From: Thermococcus sp.
Lineage (GTDB): Archaea; Methanobacteriota_B; Thermococci; Thermococcales; Thermococcaceae
Direction of reading: 5' to 3'
NCBI RefSeq assembly: GCF_026988555.1
Contig: NZ_JALSLB010000054.1
Location: forward strand, 1-64,000
DNA length: 64,000 bases
A program made the translations under genes and the position numbers. Positions within the stretch are counted from its first letter, which is position 1, and every line of letters begins with the position of its first letter. Positions 24,395-32,912 of the stretch are shown piece after piece. A model generated the notes under the pieces. It was given only the letters and a program-made list of their open reading frames with translations, searched no databases and was not told where the DNA came from.

Positions 24395-25144
24395 ATGAGG
24401 GAGACGGAGATAAGCAGGGCGATAATCGAGGCCTATGCCGAGGAGTTTCTCGAAAGCCTGAGCCTCGACGTCGCTATTGTGGGCGCGGGTCCCTCGGGAA
24501 TGGTTGCCGGCTACTACCTCGCCAAGAACGGGGTCAAGGTTGCGGTCTTCGAAAAGAAGCTCTCCATCGGCGGCGGAATCTGGGGCGGCGCGATGGGATT
24601 CAACAAAATAGTCGTGCAGGAGGAAGCGAGGGGAATCCTCGACGAGTTCGGGATAACGTACAGGCCCTTCAGGGACAGCCTATATGTGGCAGATGCAATC
24701 GACACGGCAACAACTATAGCGAGCAAGGCTGTAAAGGCCGGCGTGAGGTTCTTCAACATGGTTGAGGTCGAGGACCTGGTTGTCAAGGACGACCGAGTAG
24801 CCGGGATAGTAATCAACTGGACGCCGGTTCTCATGACGGGCCTTCACGTTGACCCGCTCACCGTCGAGGCTAAGATTGTAATCGATTCAACGGGCCACGG
24901 GGCGCAGGTAAGTCAGCATCTCGTCAGGCGCGGCCTGCTTGAGGTTCCCGGGGAAGGCCCGATGTGGGTCGAGATGGGTGAGGAGCTGACCGTTAAACAC
25001 ACGAGGGAAATCTTCCCCGGCCTCTATGTCACCGGAATGGCCGCGAACGCGATAAGCGGTGCCCCGAGAATGGGCCCGATATTCGGCGGAATGTTCCTGA
25101 GCGGGAGGAAAGCGGCCCTCGAAATCCTTGAGAAGCTGAGGTGA
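24395..25144 (+). CDS. thi4: Thiazole synthase Thi4, sulfide-dependent archaeal type
   Basis: 249 residues from ATG 24395 (GGTGG five bases upstream; ATG 24392 and GTG 24386 are in frame). It makes the ADP-thiazole of thiamine from NAD and glycine. The FAD/NAD-type Rossmann motif is VAIVGAGPSGMVAGYYLAK. The position of the sacrificial Cys of yeast Thi4 reads TGLHVDPL, with His instead, as in archaeal enzymes that take free sulfide and turn over many times. The C-terminal GMAANAISGAPRMGPIFGG is conserved. It is followed 4 bp later by thiD-thiN. Confidence 0.95.
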   Translation: MRETEISRAIIEAYAEEFLESLSLDVAIVGAGPSGMVAGYYLAKNGVKVAVFEKKLSIGGGIWGGAMGFNKIVVQEEARGILDEFGITYRPFRDSLYVADAIDTATTIASKAVKAGVRFFNMVEVEDLVVKDDRVAGIVINWTPVLMTGLHVDPLTVEAKIVIDSTGHGAQVSQHLVRRGLLEVPGEGPMWVEMGEELTVKHTREIFPGLYVTGMAANAISGAPRMGPIFGGMFLSGRKAALEILEKLR

Positions 25145-25148
25145 TGGG

Positions 25149-26432
25149 ATGGCCGTTTTGATAATAGCGGGCCTCGATACCGGGGGCGGGGCAGGTTTAA
25201 AGGCGGACATCGAGACGGTCTCGGCTCTGAGCGAGCACCCGCTCCTCGTTTTGACTGCAGTTACCTATCAGAACCCCGAGAAGGTTTCCGGCTATTTTTC
25301 CCTTCCAGCGGAGGTCGTGAAAAACCAGATACGGGCCGTTAGGGGGCACTTTGATATTAAGGCAGTCAAGGTGGGCGTGCTTGGGAGCGGGGAGATAGCG
25401 AAGGCAGTTGCCGAGGAGACGGAGGGCTTAACGAGGGTCTTCGATCCGGTGATGGCTTCGAGCACCGGGGAAAAGTTAATAGACGACATCGACTCACTCA
25501 GGGTCCTCGTGAAGGGTTCAATCGTTACCCCAAACGTCCCGGAGGCCGAAGCTCTAAGCGGTATTGAAATCCACTCCCTCGAGGACATGAAGGACTCCGC
25601 CAGGTTCATCGCCAGAACTCTGAAAGCGGAAGCGGTTATAGTCAAAGGCGGGCACCTGGATCTGACAGATATCCTCCACTGGAACGGGGAGTTCTTCGAG
25701 TTTAAGGGAAGAAAAGTTGATGGCTTCACCCACGGGACGGGCTGTGCCTTCTCCTCGGCTTTAACCACTTTCCTCGCCAAGGGCCTTGAGCTTCCCGAAG
25801 CTGTCGAAAGGGCCAAGCGCTTCGTCGAAAACTCCATACGATTCTCAAAGGCCGAAGCGAAGGCTGTCAATCCCCTCTGGGAACTACAGAGGGATGCCCA
25901 CCGCTGGAGGGCGAGAGAAGAGCTTGAAAGGGCGGTTCAAGAGCTGGTGAATCTCGGTGAAAGACTTAACCCCTACCTCCCCGAGGTGGGGGCGAACTTC
26001 GCGCTGGCGACTCCCTTTGGAGAGGTCTTCGCGGTGAAGGGCAGAATCGTCCGCTACGGAAAAACGATAAAACCTGTCGGACCGGTCGGGTTGAACGCCA
26101 GCGACCACCTGAGGAGGGCTTTGCTCAAGATGCGTGAGTTCTATCCTGAAGTCCGGGCCGTCATGAACTTGCGCTATTCGGAAGGGTTGATAGAGCATGC
26201 CAGAGCTATTGACTTCTTCGTTTCCTTCTACGACCGCAAGGAAGAGCCTGAGGATTTGAAGAGGGCCGAGAAGGGCACGATGGAATGGGGCATCGAGGCG
26301 GCGGTAAAGAGAGTCGGAAGGAGGCCCGATATAATCTACCATCTCGGCGACTGGGGCAAGGAGCCGATGGTTCTGATCTTCGGAAGGGACTCGCGGGAGG
26401 TGGTGGAGAGGGTCAGGGCGCTCGTTTCCTGA
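25149..26432 (+). CDS. thiDN: ThiD-ThiN fusion: HMP(-P) kinase and thiamine phosphate synthase
   Basis: 427 residues. Residues 1-250 are the ribokinase-like HMP kinase ThiD: IIAGLDTGGGAGLKADI at the start, FDPVMASSTG, and the anion-hole HGTGCAFSSAL with catalytic Cys/Gly region. Residues 265-427 are ThiN (LGERLNPYLPEVGANFALA, MNLRYSE, GDWGKEPMVLIFG), the archaeal alternative to ThiE that joins HMP-PP and thiazole phosphate. The start is ATG 25149 after GGTGATGGG. It forms an operon with thi4. Confidence 0.95.
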   Translation: MAVLIIAGLDTGGGAGLKADIETVSALSEHPLLVLTAVTYQNPEKVSGYFSLPAEVVKNQIRAVRGHFDIKAVKVGVLGSGEIAKAVAEETEGLTRVFDPVMASSTGEKLIDDIDSLRVLVKGSIVTPNVPEAEALSGIEIHSLEDMKDSARFIARTLKAEAVIVKGGHLDLTDILHWNGEFFEFKGRKVDGFTHGTGCAFSSALTTFLAKGLELPEAVERAKRFVENSIRFSKAEAKAVNPLWELQRDAHRWRAREELERAVQELVNLGERLNPYLPEVGANFALATPFGEVFAVKGRIVRYGKTIKPVGPVGLNASDHLRRALLKMREFYPEVRAVMNLRYSEGLIEHARAIDFFVSFYDRKEEPEDLKRAEKGTMEWGIEAAVKRVGRRPDIIYHLGDWGKEPMVLIFGRDSREVVERVRALVS

Positions 26433-26679
26433 GCTTTATGTAAACCTCCACGTGCCCCCGGGAAGGCATCAAAGTTCTCCTCCGTTAGGGCCCTTCGGTA
26501 GGACCATCCCTTAGTTCTTCAGCGCTCAGCTCGCCGACATCAGAGGGCGGCTTTGATTCGAGGCGGTTCTCAACGAGGATCAGCGGTTGTGCCTAGCTTG
26601 AAAACGCTATCCTATCTCCGGGGATTCGAGGGCAACCAATAAACGTCTCACCACATTTAAAGCCGTGACCGGCCTGGGG
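26433..26679. other. Intergenic stretch with coding-like debris, no intact gene
   Basis: On the minus strand about 26,495-26,600 has a run of sensible codons (IAFSSxAQPLILVENRLESK then DVGELSAEELRDG) broken by stops. This may be the ghost of a gene, but no family was recognised. There is no tRNA or repeat here. Confidence 0.3.
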
Positions 26680-27282
26680 TCAGGCAAACGCGCACAGCAC
26701 ATCGAAGAAAGCCGACCCAAACCAGTGAAGAAGAAAGCTCGGAATAAAACTGTTCCCCTTTAAATCCATTTTTGCGAAGATTATTCCTGCGACGAAGGCG
26801 TAGGGTATCTCCACACCGGGTTTCCCCAGGTGAATCAAGGTGTAGGGGATGTCCTGAAGAAGGATGGCAAGCCACTCGTTTTTCCGTGATAGGGGAAATA
26901 GCAGGACTCCCCGGTAGAAAGCCTCATGGGCGAACATGATGATCCCCATCACAAGTTCATTCACCATGAAGTCCACCGTGGAGGAGTAAGAGAAGATCGG
27001 ATAGTAGCTTCTCATCTCCGGAATCGTAAGACCGTAAAAGCTGATAGGGACTGAGGCGGCGAAAAGGAGCAGGAGCATAGTCCAGCCATTCCGATTTGGG
27101 ACATTGAACCCAAGTTCCCCGGGTTTAAACTTTAAGAGAACGGAAGCTATCAAGGGAAGAACCACGTAGCCTACAAAATCGTAGGCCGCCCATTCAAAGA
27201 TCCCAATTCCCCTGTGCCATATGAGCGGCACAAAACCCAGTGAGAGCAGGTAAAGGACCCAGGGATTCCGTTTGAAATTCAT
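26680..27282 (-). CDS. CPBP-family intramembrane metalloprotease
   Basis: 200 residues with about six membrane helices. The CPBP motifs are visible: HEAFYRGVLLFPL (Glu and Arg of motif 1, here with H in place of the first Glu), the His of YTLIHLGKPG (motif 2) and LLHWFGSAF (motif 3). Members cleave proteins in the membrane or act in peptide self-immunity. There is no clear ribosome site before its ATG, so the mRNA could be leaderless. It is divergent-neighbour-free and next to the FKBP gene on the same strand. Confidence 0.85.
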   Translation of the reverse strand: MNFKRNPWVLYLLSLGFVPLIWHRGIGIFEWAAYDFVGYVVLPLIASVLLKFKPGELGFNVPNRNGWTMLLLLFAASVPISFYGLTIPEMRSYYPIFSYSSTVDFMVNELVMGIIMFAHEAFYRGVLLFPLSRKNEWLAILLQDIPYTLIHLGKPGVEIPYAFVAGIIFAKMDLKGNSFIPSFLLHWFGSAFFDVLCAFA

Positions 27283-27319
27283 AGGGAGAGATTAGGGGCG
27301 GAAAATAAAAGCTTTAGCC

Positions 27320-28312
27320 TCACTCTTCAGCTTCCTCCCCCTTAGCTTCAGCGGCCTTTGTCCTCTTTTTGCTCGTTGTCTTTCTGGTAGTGGCCCTTCT
27401 GGTCTTCCTGCCTTTGGTGCTCCGCTTCTTGGGCTTCTCATTGGGTTCTTCTCCCTGGGATTTTTCCTCCTCTGGTTCAACTTCCCCCTCTGCCGTTTTT
27501 TCTTCGATTCCCTCTTCCGTCTCCGCTTCTTCCACGAGGGGTTCACTGGCTTCCTCTTCAATTCCGGTGACTTCTTCCTCTTCTTCGCCCTCCTCGGCAG
27601 GCGGCTTAAGAAGCTCGTCGACACTCGGCTTGAATTCGGTCTTCTCGTAGCCGATGAACTTGAGGTCGCTCTCCAGTATCAACTCCCCAAGGACGAGGGT
27701 GTTCTTGTCCACCTCCTCTTGGATGGGTGTGAAATCGATCTTAACGTCATTCTCACCGACCTCGATGATGACTTTGTCCCCATCGACCTTGGGCATGCGG
27801 AGTTCAATAAGGGCCTTGACCTTCTCTATTGGGTCTTCGACCTTCTCTAGGATCTCGACTTCGTAGAGGAGGTGCTTTCCGGCAAGCGGATGGTTGAAGT
27901 CAACCCTCACGCGACCGCTTGAGACACTGAGGACACGGCCCCGGAGTTTCCTGCCCTCATGGGTGTCGATCTCAACATCCATACCAGGAAACGGGTAGAG
28001 TCCTTCCCGGCGGAACTGGCCGAGGGTGAAGGTTTTTATGAGCCGGGGATCGCGCTTACCGAAGCCCTTCTCGGGTGGGACGATTATCTCGTACTTTCCT
28101 CCTACCTCAAGTCCCTCAATTTGCTCATCAAGACCCTTAAGAACATGACCCGCTCCGACCGCTATCGGAACCGGTCCGTATATGCCGCCTTCCTTATAGA
28201 TCCCCGCCTCCTTGGCGATATCTTCCGAAGTGGTGTCGAACACCTCCCCCGTTTCTTTTACCCTTCCGGTGTAATGGAGCCTTATGACGTCACCCTTCTG
28301 AACCTTGACCAT
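27320..28312 (-). CDS. FKBP-type peptidyl-prolyl isomerase with long charged tail
   Basis: 330 residues from ATG 28312 (GGAGGTAATGATA). Residues 1-85 form the FKBP core (GDVIRLHYTGRVKETGEVFDTT, GKYEIIVPPEKGFGKRDP). An IF (insert-in-flap) domain follows (PGMDVEIDTHEGRKLRGRV, DFNHPLAGKHLLYEVEIL), giving the chaperone-like long archaeal FKBP. A further beta domain reaches about 250. The tail to 330 is first Glu-rich, then Lys/Arg-rich (KKRSTKGRKTRRATTRK). Cytoplasmic folding helper; the tail may bind nucleic acid or ribosomes, which is inference. Confidence 0.95.
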   Translation of the reverse strand: MVKVQKGDVIRLHYTGRVKETGEVFDTTSEDIAKEAGIYKEGGIYGPVPIAVGAGHVLKGLDEQIEGLEVGGKYEIIVPPEKGFGKRDPRLIKTFTLGQFRREGLYPFPGMDVEIDTHEGRKLRGRVLSVSSGRVRVDFNHPLAGKHLLYEVEILEKVEDPIEKVKALIELRMPKVDGDKVIIEVGENDVKIDFTPIQEEVDKNTLVLGELILESDLKFIGYEKTEFKPSVDELLKPPAEEGEEEEEVTGIEEEASEPLVEEAETEEGIEEKTAEGEVEPEEEKSQGEEPNEKPKKRSTKGRKTRRATTRKTTSKKRTKAAEAKGEEAEE

Positions 28313-28487
28313 TATCATTACCTCCCTTTTCCGCTCTAACCCCGATTGAATCGGTCGCTTTTTAAGCTTTTGCCGTTTTCCGTTGGAGCCAAAGATGCCC
28401 GAGGTAATCGTGTGGTTTAAATCCAACGCAAGATGAAGGCGATAACCTAATAAAATCTGCCGTGAAGTTTCCCTGGTGGTGGAGAAA

Positions 28488-29918
28488 ATGCCCATAAGAG
28501 TGTACAACACCCTGACAAGGGAAAAGGAGGAGTTCAGGCCAATACACGACGGTGAGGTCAGGATGTACGTCTGTGGCCCGACGGTTTATGATTACACTCA
28601 CCTAGGTCACGCAAGGACCTACATAGCCTTTGATGTGGTGAGACGATATCTGGAGCACCACGGTTACACGGTCCTCATGGTCATGAACTTCACGGACATA
28701 GACGACAAGATCATCAGACGCGCCAGCGAGACGGGAGAAGATCCCAAAGAACTCGCCGAGAAGTTTCTGAGATACTTCCTCGACGACATGGCTGCCCTTA
28801 AGGTCAAACCGGCGGATATCTATCCGCGCGTTACCGAGCACATAGAGGAGATAATAGACTTCGTGAAGAAGCTCCAAAAGAAGGGCTATGCCTACGAGGG
28901 CTCTGATGGCGTTTACTTTGAGGTTCAGAGGTTCAGGGACTACGGAAAGCTCAGCGGGATAAAGCTTGAAGAGCTCAGGAAGGGCGCAAGAGTTGAGCCC
29001 GGTGAGGGCAAGAAGAACTCTGAAGACTTCGCCCTCTGGAAGAAGGCCAAGCCCGGGGAGCCCAAATGGGAAAGCCCATGGGGCGAGGGAAGGCCCGGCT
29101 GGCACATCGAGTGTTCCACGATGAGCACCAAGTACCTCGGGGAGAGCTTCGATATCCACGGCGGCGGCAACGACCTCATCTTCCCGCACCACGAAAATGA
29201 GATAGCCCAAACCGAGGCCTGCACCGGCCACGAGTGGGTCAAGTACTGGCTCCACACCGGCTTCCTTATGATAAACGGGGAGAAGATGAGCAAGAGCCTC
29301 GGCAACTTCGTGACCATAAGGGAGATGCTCGAACGCTACGACCCGGAGGTCATCAGACTCTTCGTCCTCCAGAGGCACTACCGCTCGCCGCTCGACTACA
29401 CTGAGGAGGGCATGGAGCACGCCAGGAACAACCTGGAGAGGCTCTACAACACCCTAGAGAACATCCGCGTGGCCATGGAGAAGGGAGAGATTTCCTTTAA
29501 GTGGGGCAAAGAGGAGTTCGAGGCCTACGAGGCGATACGGAACGCGAGGAAGAAGTTCTACGAGGCGATGGACGACGACTTCAATACCGCTGAAGCCATG
29601 AAAGCTGTCTTTGAGGCCAGCGGCGCGGTAAACAGGTACCTCAGCAGGGTCGAGAGGCCGAAGGAGAGCATCCTCCGCAAGGCGATGGAGTTCTTCAGGA
29701 TCGTCAGTGAGGTCTTCGGAATCTTCGAGGACTACTTCAGGGAGCAGAAGGCAGGCGAGGAGGAGGCTTTGATAGAGCTCCTTATAAACGTCCGCGCCCA
29801 GCTCAGAAAGGAGCGCAACTTTGCTTTGGCCGACAGGATACGGGCAGAACTGCGGGAGCTCGGCATCCAGCTCGAAGACACACCGCAGGGAACGATATGG
29901 AAGAGGGTTAAGGTCTGA
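28488..29918 (+). CDS. cysS: Cysteinyl-tRNA synthetase
   Basis: 476 residues from ATG 28488 (GGTGGTGGAGAAA). Class I signature HLGH sits in the fifth strand region (YDYTHLGHARTY), and KMSKSLGN is the second signature. Zinc ligands are in YVCGPTVYD, the WHIECSTMS region and the HHENEIAQTEACTG region. The C-terminal anticodon-binding helices are complete. It charges tRNA-Cys. Divergent from the FKBP gene across about 175 bp. Confidence 0.97.
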   Translation: MPIRVYNTLTREKEEFRPIHDGEVRMYVCGPTVYDYTHLGHARTYIAFDVVRRYLEHHGYTVLMVMNFTDIDDKIIRRASETGEDPKELAEKFLRYFLDDMAALKVKPADIYPRVTEHIEEIIDFVKKLQKKGYAYEGSDGVYFEVQRFRDYGKLSGIKLEELRKGARVEPGEGKKNSEDFALWKKAKPGEPKWESPWGEGRPGWHIECSTMSTKYLGESFDIHGGGNDLIFPHHENEIAQTEACTGHEWVKYWLHTGFLMINGEKMSKSLGNFVTIREMLERYDPEVIRLFVLQRHYRSPLDYTEEGMEHARNNLERLYNTLENIRVAMEKGEISFKWGKEEFEAYEAIRNARKKFYEAMDDDFNTAEAMKAVFEASGAVNRYLSRVERPKESILRKAMEFFRIVSEVFGIFEDYFREQKAGEEEALIELLINVRAQLRKERNFALADRIRAELRELGIQLEDTPQGTIWKRVKV

Positions 29919-30008
29919 TCTCCCCTCCCTCTTTTGCCATATTTACGTCAAAGCTCCGAGCGTAACGCTTAAATATAACCTCCTCTTTGCTCCGTTAAGG
30001 GAAATCCA

Positions 30009-30656
30009 ATGAAGAAGTTTCCGGCTTACCTCGCTTCTTGGAACGACATTGAGAGATGGGCAAAAGAGGGCGCTTGGAGGGTACTGGAGGGGGACTGGAG
30101 GCCTGACGTCATAGTCGGCCTCGCAAGGGGCGGCTGGATCGCTGCAAGACTCTACTGCGACTACCTCGGCGTCAAGGACTTGGTTAGCCTCAAGGTCGAG
30201 CACTGGGGCGTTACAGCAACTCCAGACGGAAAAGCCAGACTCAAGTACGGAAGCAACTACGACCTTGGAGGCAAGAAGGTTCTCATAGTGGACGACATCA
30301 GTGACACGGGAGAGAGCCTGACGCTCGCCAAGAACTACGTTGAGGGACAGAATCCAGCGGAGATAAGGGTCGCAACGCTCCTCACGATAAGGGGCTCGCG
30401 CTTCAAGCCGGACTACTACGGTGAAGAGATTGACTGGGCTTGGATTGTCTTTCCGTGGAACTTCGTCGAGGATATGGTCAACCTCGTAGGTAACATCTTC
30501 GAGGAAAGGGAGGCTCTAACCACGGATGAGATTGTGGGGCTGTTCAAAGACCTTCACGGGATAGATGTTCCGAAGGGCCGGCTGGAGGAGGCCCTCCGCA
30601 TGGCCGAAAGAAGGAAGGTTTTTAAATTTCGGGAGGGCGCCTGGCGCAGGGCATGA
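30009..30656 (+). CDS. Purine-type phosphoribosyltransferase
   Basis: 215 residues. The PRPP-binding loop is VLIVDDISDTGESLTLA, and the N-terminal part has VIVGLARGGWIAARLYCDYL, which fits hypoxanthine/xanthine-guanine-type type I enzymes (Gpt-like). A C-terminal extension of about 60 residues (DEIVGLFKDLHG and PKGRLEEALRMAERRKVFKF) looks like a winged-helix-like domain, seen in archaeal relatives. It salvages purine bases with PRPP; the exact base cannot be told. A TATA-like CTTAAATATAAC lies near 29,968. Confidence 0.85.
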   Translation: MKKFPAYLASWNDIERWAKEGAWRVLEGDWRPDVIVGLARGGWIAARLYCDYLGVKDLVSLKVEHWGVTATPDGKARLKYGSNYDLGGKKVLIVDDISDTGESLTLAKNYVEGQNPAEIRVATLLTIRGSRFKPDYYGEEIDWAWIVFPWNFVEDMVNLVGNIFEEREALTTDEIVGLFKDLHGIDVPKGRLEEALRMAERRKVFKFREGAWRRA

Positions 30657-30677
30657 TGAATTCATGGAAGTGATAGC

Positions 30678-31004
30678 TTGAATAAGGAGAAGAAGGTCGA
30701 GGAGATCAAGAGCCATAGCGTTTACGCTAGGGAAATCTACGACATGCACAGCGACAGCATAGACAGGGTTCTCGAAGACTACGACGACCTAAAGGAGGAC
30801 TACCTGAACGACCACTCGCGGGCTAGGATAGTGCGCATAGTCTTCAACGAGGACAACGGGCTCCCGCTGGCGATAGAGTTCAACAGAAAGGACGATAGCT
30901 TCAAGGGATTCACGATAGCCATCGGCAAGCCCCATATAAGGAGCGGAGGAAACGGAAAGGAAGGGGAGAAAAGGGTCACCCCTCAGGAAGGTGCCAGTGG
31001 TTGA
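30678..31004 (+). CDS. Hypothetical protein, TTG start
   Basis: 108 residues if started at TTG 30678, which follows GGAAGTGATAGC. The protein is hydrophilic: a helical start with Lys/Glu, then YDMHSDSIDRVLEDYDDLKEDY, a strand pair (RIVRIVFNEDNG, LAIEFNRKDDSFKGFTIAIG) and a loose basic tail. It follows the phosphoribosyltransferase by 21 bp and probably shares its mRNA. The last 22 bp overlap the convergent DUF4932-like gene. No family recognised. Confidence 0.7.
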   Translation: MNKEKKVEEIKSHSVYAREIYDMHSDSIDRVLEDYDDLKEDYLNDHSRARIVRIVFNEDNGLPLAIEFNRKDDSFKGFTIAIGKPHIRSGGNGKEGEKRVTPQEGASG

Positions 31005-32821
31005 GAATAGAAACCGATTTCTATCCCCTTCTTACTCCATATTTCGTAGCTGCTGAGGTAGTAGGTGGGGTTCTGGAAGAGCGCCGTCAGGTCTCTGTTC
31101 GCTCCTGCTATCCATACGATGTAGTTCCTTGGATCTTTCGGATTTCTGATCGCAATCAGGATGCTGGCCTTGTCCACAGGGCTAAAGTAACAGTGAGCGA
31201 TGGCGACGTTGCCAAAGGAGGCCCTCTTTGGGGAGTTCGTTGGAAGAAGTAGAAAGCTGTCGGATACCCACCTGAATTCCCAGCTGGTGTTCCGCCAGAG
31301 GGCCCATTCTCCATTGATCTTTCTGAACCTTATCGGGAAGGCCCCCTGCATCTCCCTGGCGAGGGCGTTGGAGACCGGTCCGCCCACAATGACAAGGTTG
31401 CTCCTGAGATCGTCGGGGGTAACCTCAACATCGGACTTGACATCGACCTCGACCCCCTCCGGCCAAAGCGAGTAGAACTTCATCAGGTTCTCGGCTATTG
31501 CCCGGGCAGTTTTTCTGTCGTGGAGGGTTCCGGTCGGGTCGGGGTTCTGGGTTCCGTAAACGATCACGACTCTCCCGGCCTGAGCCCCCCTGTCGAAGGC
31601 CCTCAGAGGGGTGACCGGAACAACATTCTGATAAATCTCAGCGGCTTTCTCTGGGGGTATGGTTTTCCTTAGGTACCTCAGTATCTGGGGGACGCAGGAG
31701 GTGAAGTTGCCAGCCTCCCCTGTCTGCACTTTAAGGGCACACTCACGGGTCTTGGAGAACAGAGCCCATACCCAGAACTCGCCCCAGGCCTCCTGCATGT
31801 CCATGGCGAGCAGGCTGTAGTTCTCGTTGATATGGAAAAGGGCAAAATCTTCCCAAGAATCGGCGAAGCTTTCGTAGAGCATGCCGATTGGGTTCCAGAA
31901 ATGTATGTCGTACTTCGCGAGATACGGCATGTCGTTTTCTATGGTCTTCTGAAGGTAAGTGAGGTTCTCAAGAGTGTCGTGTTCTTCGTAGAGCTCCTGG
32001 AGGGTCACGTCATGGCCCAGCTCGTGGTATATGAAACCCAAGTACAACAGTTCATCTAGGCGGGTGCTGTTCATAATATCCCGATTAAGGGAAAGCCCGA
32101 ACATGGTGTCCCTGGCGGTTTTGAAGCTCCAGGTTGTTCTCTGAGGCGTTCTCCTGACCAGGGGGAGAATTCCGCCAGCACCCCACACCTGGACACCGTC
32201 GATTACCGGGTCAAAGCTGTGGCCGTGAACCGCCAATAGAAACGGGTGCTCAAAGCGATACTCGACATTCGAGAATCCGGAGTAGTTTGCCATGAACCCA
32301 TCAGGAGGGAGTAGATGAAGGGCTGCCGTGTAGATGTTGAGGCCCTCCCGGTAGTAGTCCACGTGAGAGCTGTAGAACGCCATGAAATCGGTTTTCCTAG
32401 CGAAGTCCCTCAGAGCGGGTAGGAAGTCGTCATCGAACCAGGGAACTCCAGAAGGGACGCGGGGCTTTATTTCTGGAGGGTTTGAGCAGAGAAGGAGGTA
32501 GTACTCTATCATCATAAGCTGGTAGTCCCTTTGTGGAATTGAAGTGTAGTTCTCAAGGTATCCCCTGAGGAGCCTAACGGCGGGGTGGTCTCGGTAGGGG
32601 CCGAAGTACGAGTCGATATCGTCGAGATAACCACCCCGATCTATCACGAAGGTGTCGTTTCTCCCGAAGGCAAGATAATAAACCACCCCAAGAAGTTCGG
32701 CGTTTGGGTTTATCTCCACGGTAACCCTCTGATCAACTGAGTACTGGGCGGTACCAACTGCAGCCGTTAGCGGTGTTGTTATAAGGCAAGAGAGGATTAT
32801 TAACACGAACAGTCGCTTCAT
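30983..32821 (-). CDS. Secreted DUF4932-like protein with HExxH zincin motif
   Basis: 612 residues from ATG 32821, with a signal peptide of about 21 residues (RLFVLIILSCLITTPLTAA). At about residue 284 is YHELGHD, a HExxH metal-peptidase motif, followed about 45 residues later by YESFADSWEDF, where a Glu could be the third zinc ligand. This fits DUF4932 proteins. A C-terminal part has VVIVYGTQNPDPTG and VIVGGPVSNALA, an unrelated Rossmann-like or S-layer-associated region. Probably an extracellular zinc protease, catalytic role inferred from the motif only. Divergent from the metal-binding protein gene. Confidence 0.85.
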   Translation of the reverse strand: MKRLFVLIILSCLITTPLTAAVGTAQYSVDQRVTVEINPNAELLGVVYYLAFGRNDTFVIDRGGYLDDIDSYFGPYRDHPAVRLLRGYLENYTSIPQRDYQLMMIEYYLLLCSNPPEIKPRVPSGVPWFDDDFLPALRDFARKTDFMAFYSSHVDYYREGLNIYTAALHLLPPDGFMANYSGFSNVEYRFEHPFLLAVHGHSFDPVIDGVQVWGAGGILPLVRRTPQRTTWSFKTARDTMFGLSLNRDIMNSTRLDELLYLGFIYHELGHDVTLQELYEEHDTLENLTYLQKTIENDMPYLAKYDIHFWNPIGMLYESFADSWEDFALFHINENYSLLAMDMQEAWGEFWVWALFSKTRECALKVQTGEAGNFTSCVPQILRYLRKTIPPEKAAEIYQNVVPVTPLRAFDRGAQAGRVVIVYGTQNPDPTGTLHDRKTARAIAENLMKFYSLWPEGVEVDVKSDVEVTPDDLRSNLVIVGGPVSNALAREMQGAFPIRFRKINGEWALWRNTSWEFRWVSDSFLLLPTNSPKRASFGNVAIAHCYFSPVDKASILIAIRNPKDPRNYIVWIAGANRDLTALFQNPTYYLSSYEIWSKKGIEIGFYSQPLAPS

Positions 32822-32912
32822 GACAACACCCCGTGGTATTGTGTACGTGAACTTATAAATTTTCCGGCACATTTTAAAGCCCAAGCGAGAGAGCGAATTC
32901 GGGTGACCGGAA

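Noticed and set aside
26600-26650. T-loop-like GATTCGAGG as part of a tRNA
   Set aside because: No matching acceptor, D or anticodon stems around it; no tRNA can be folded by eye.
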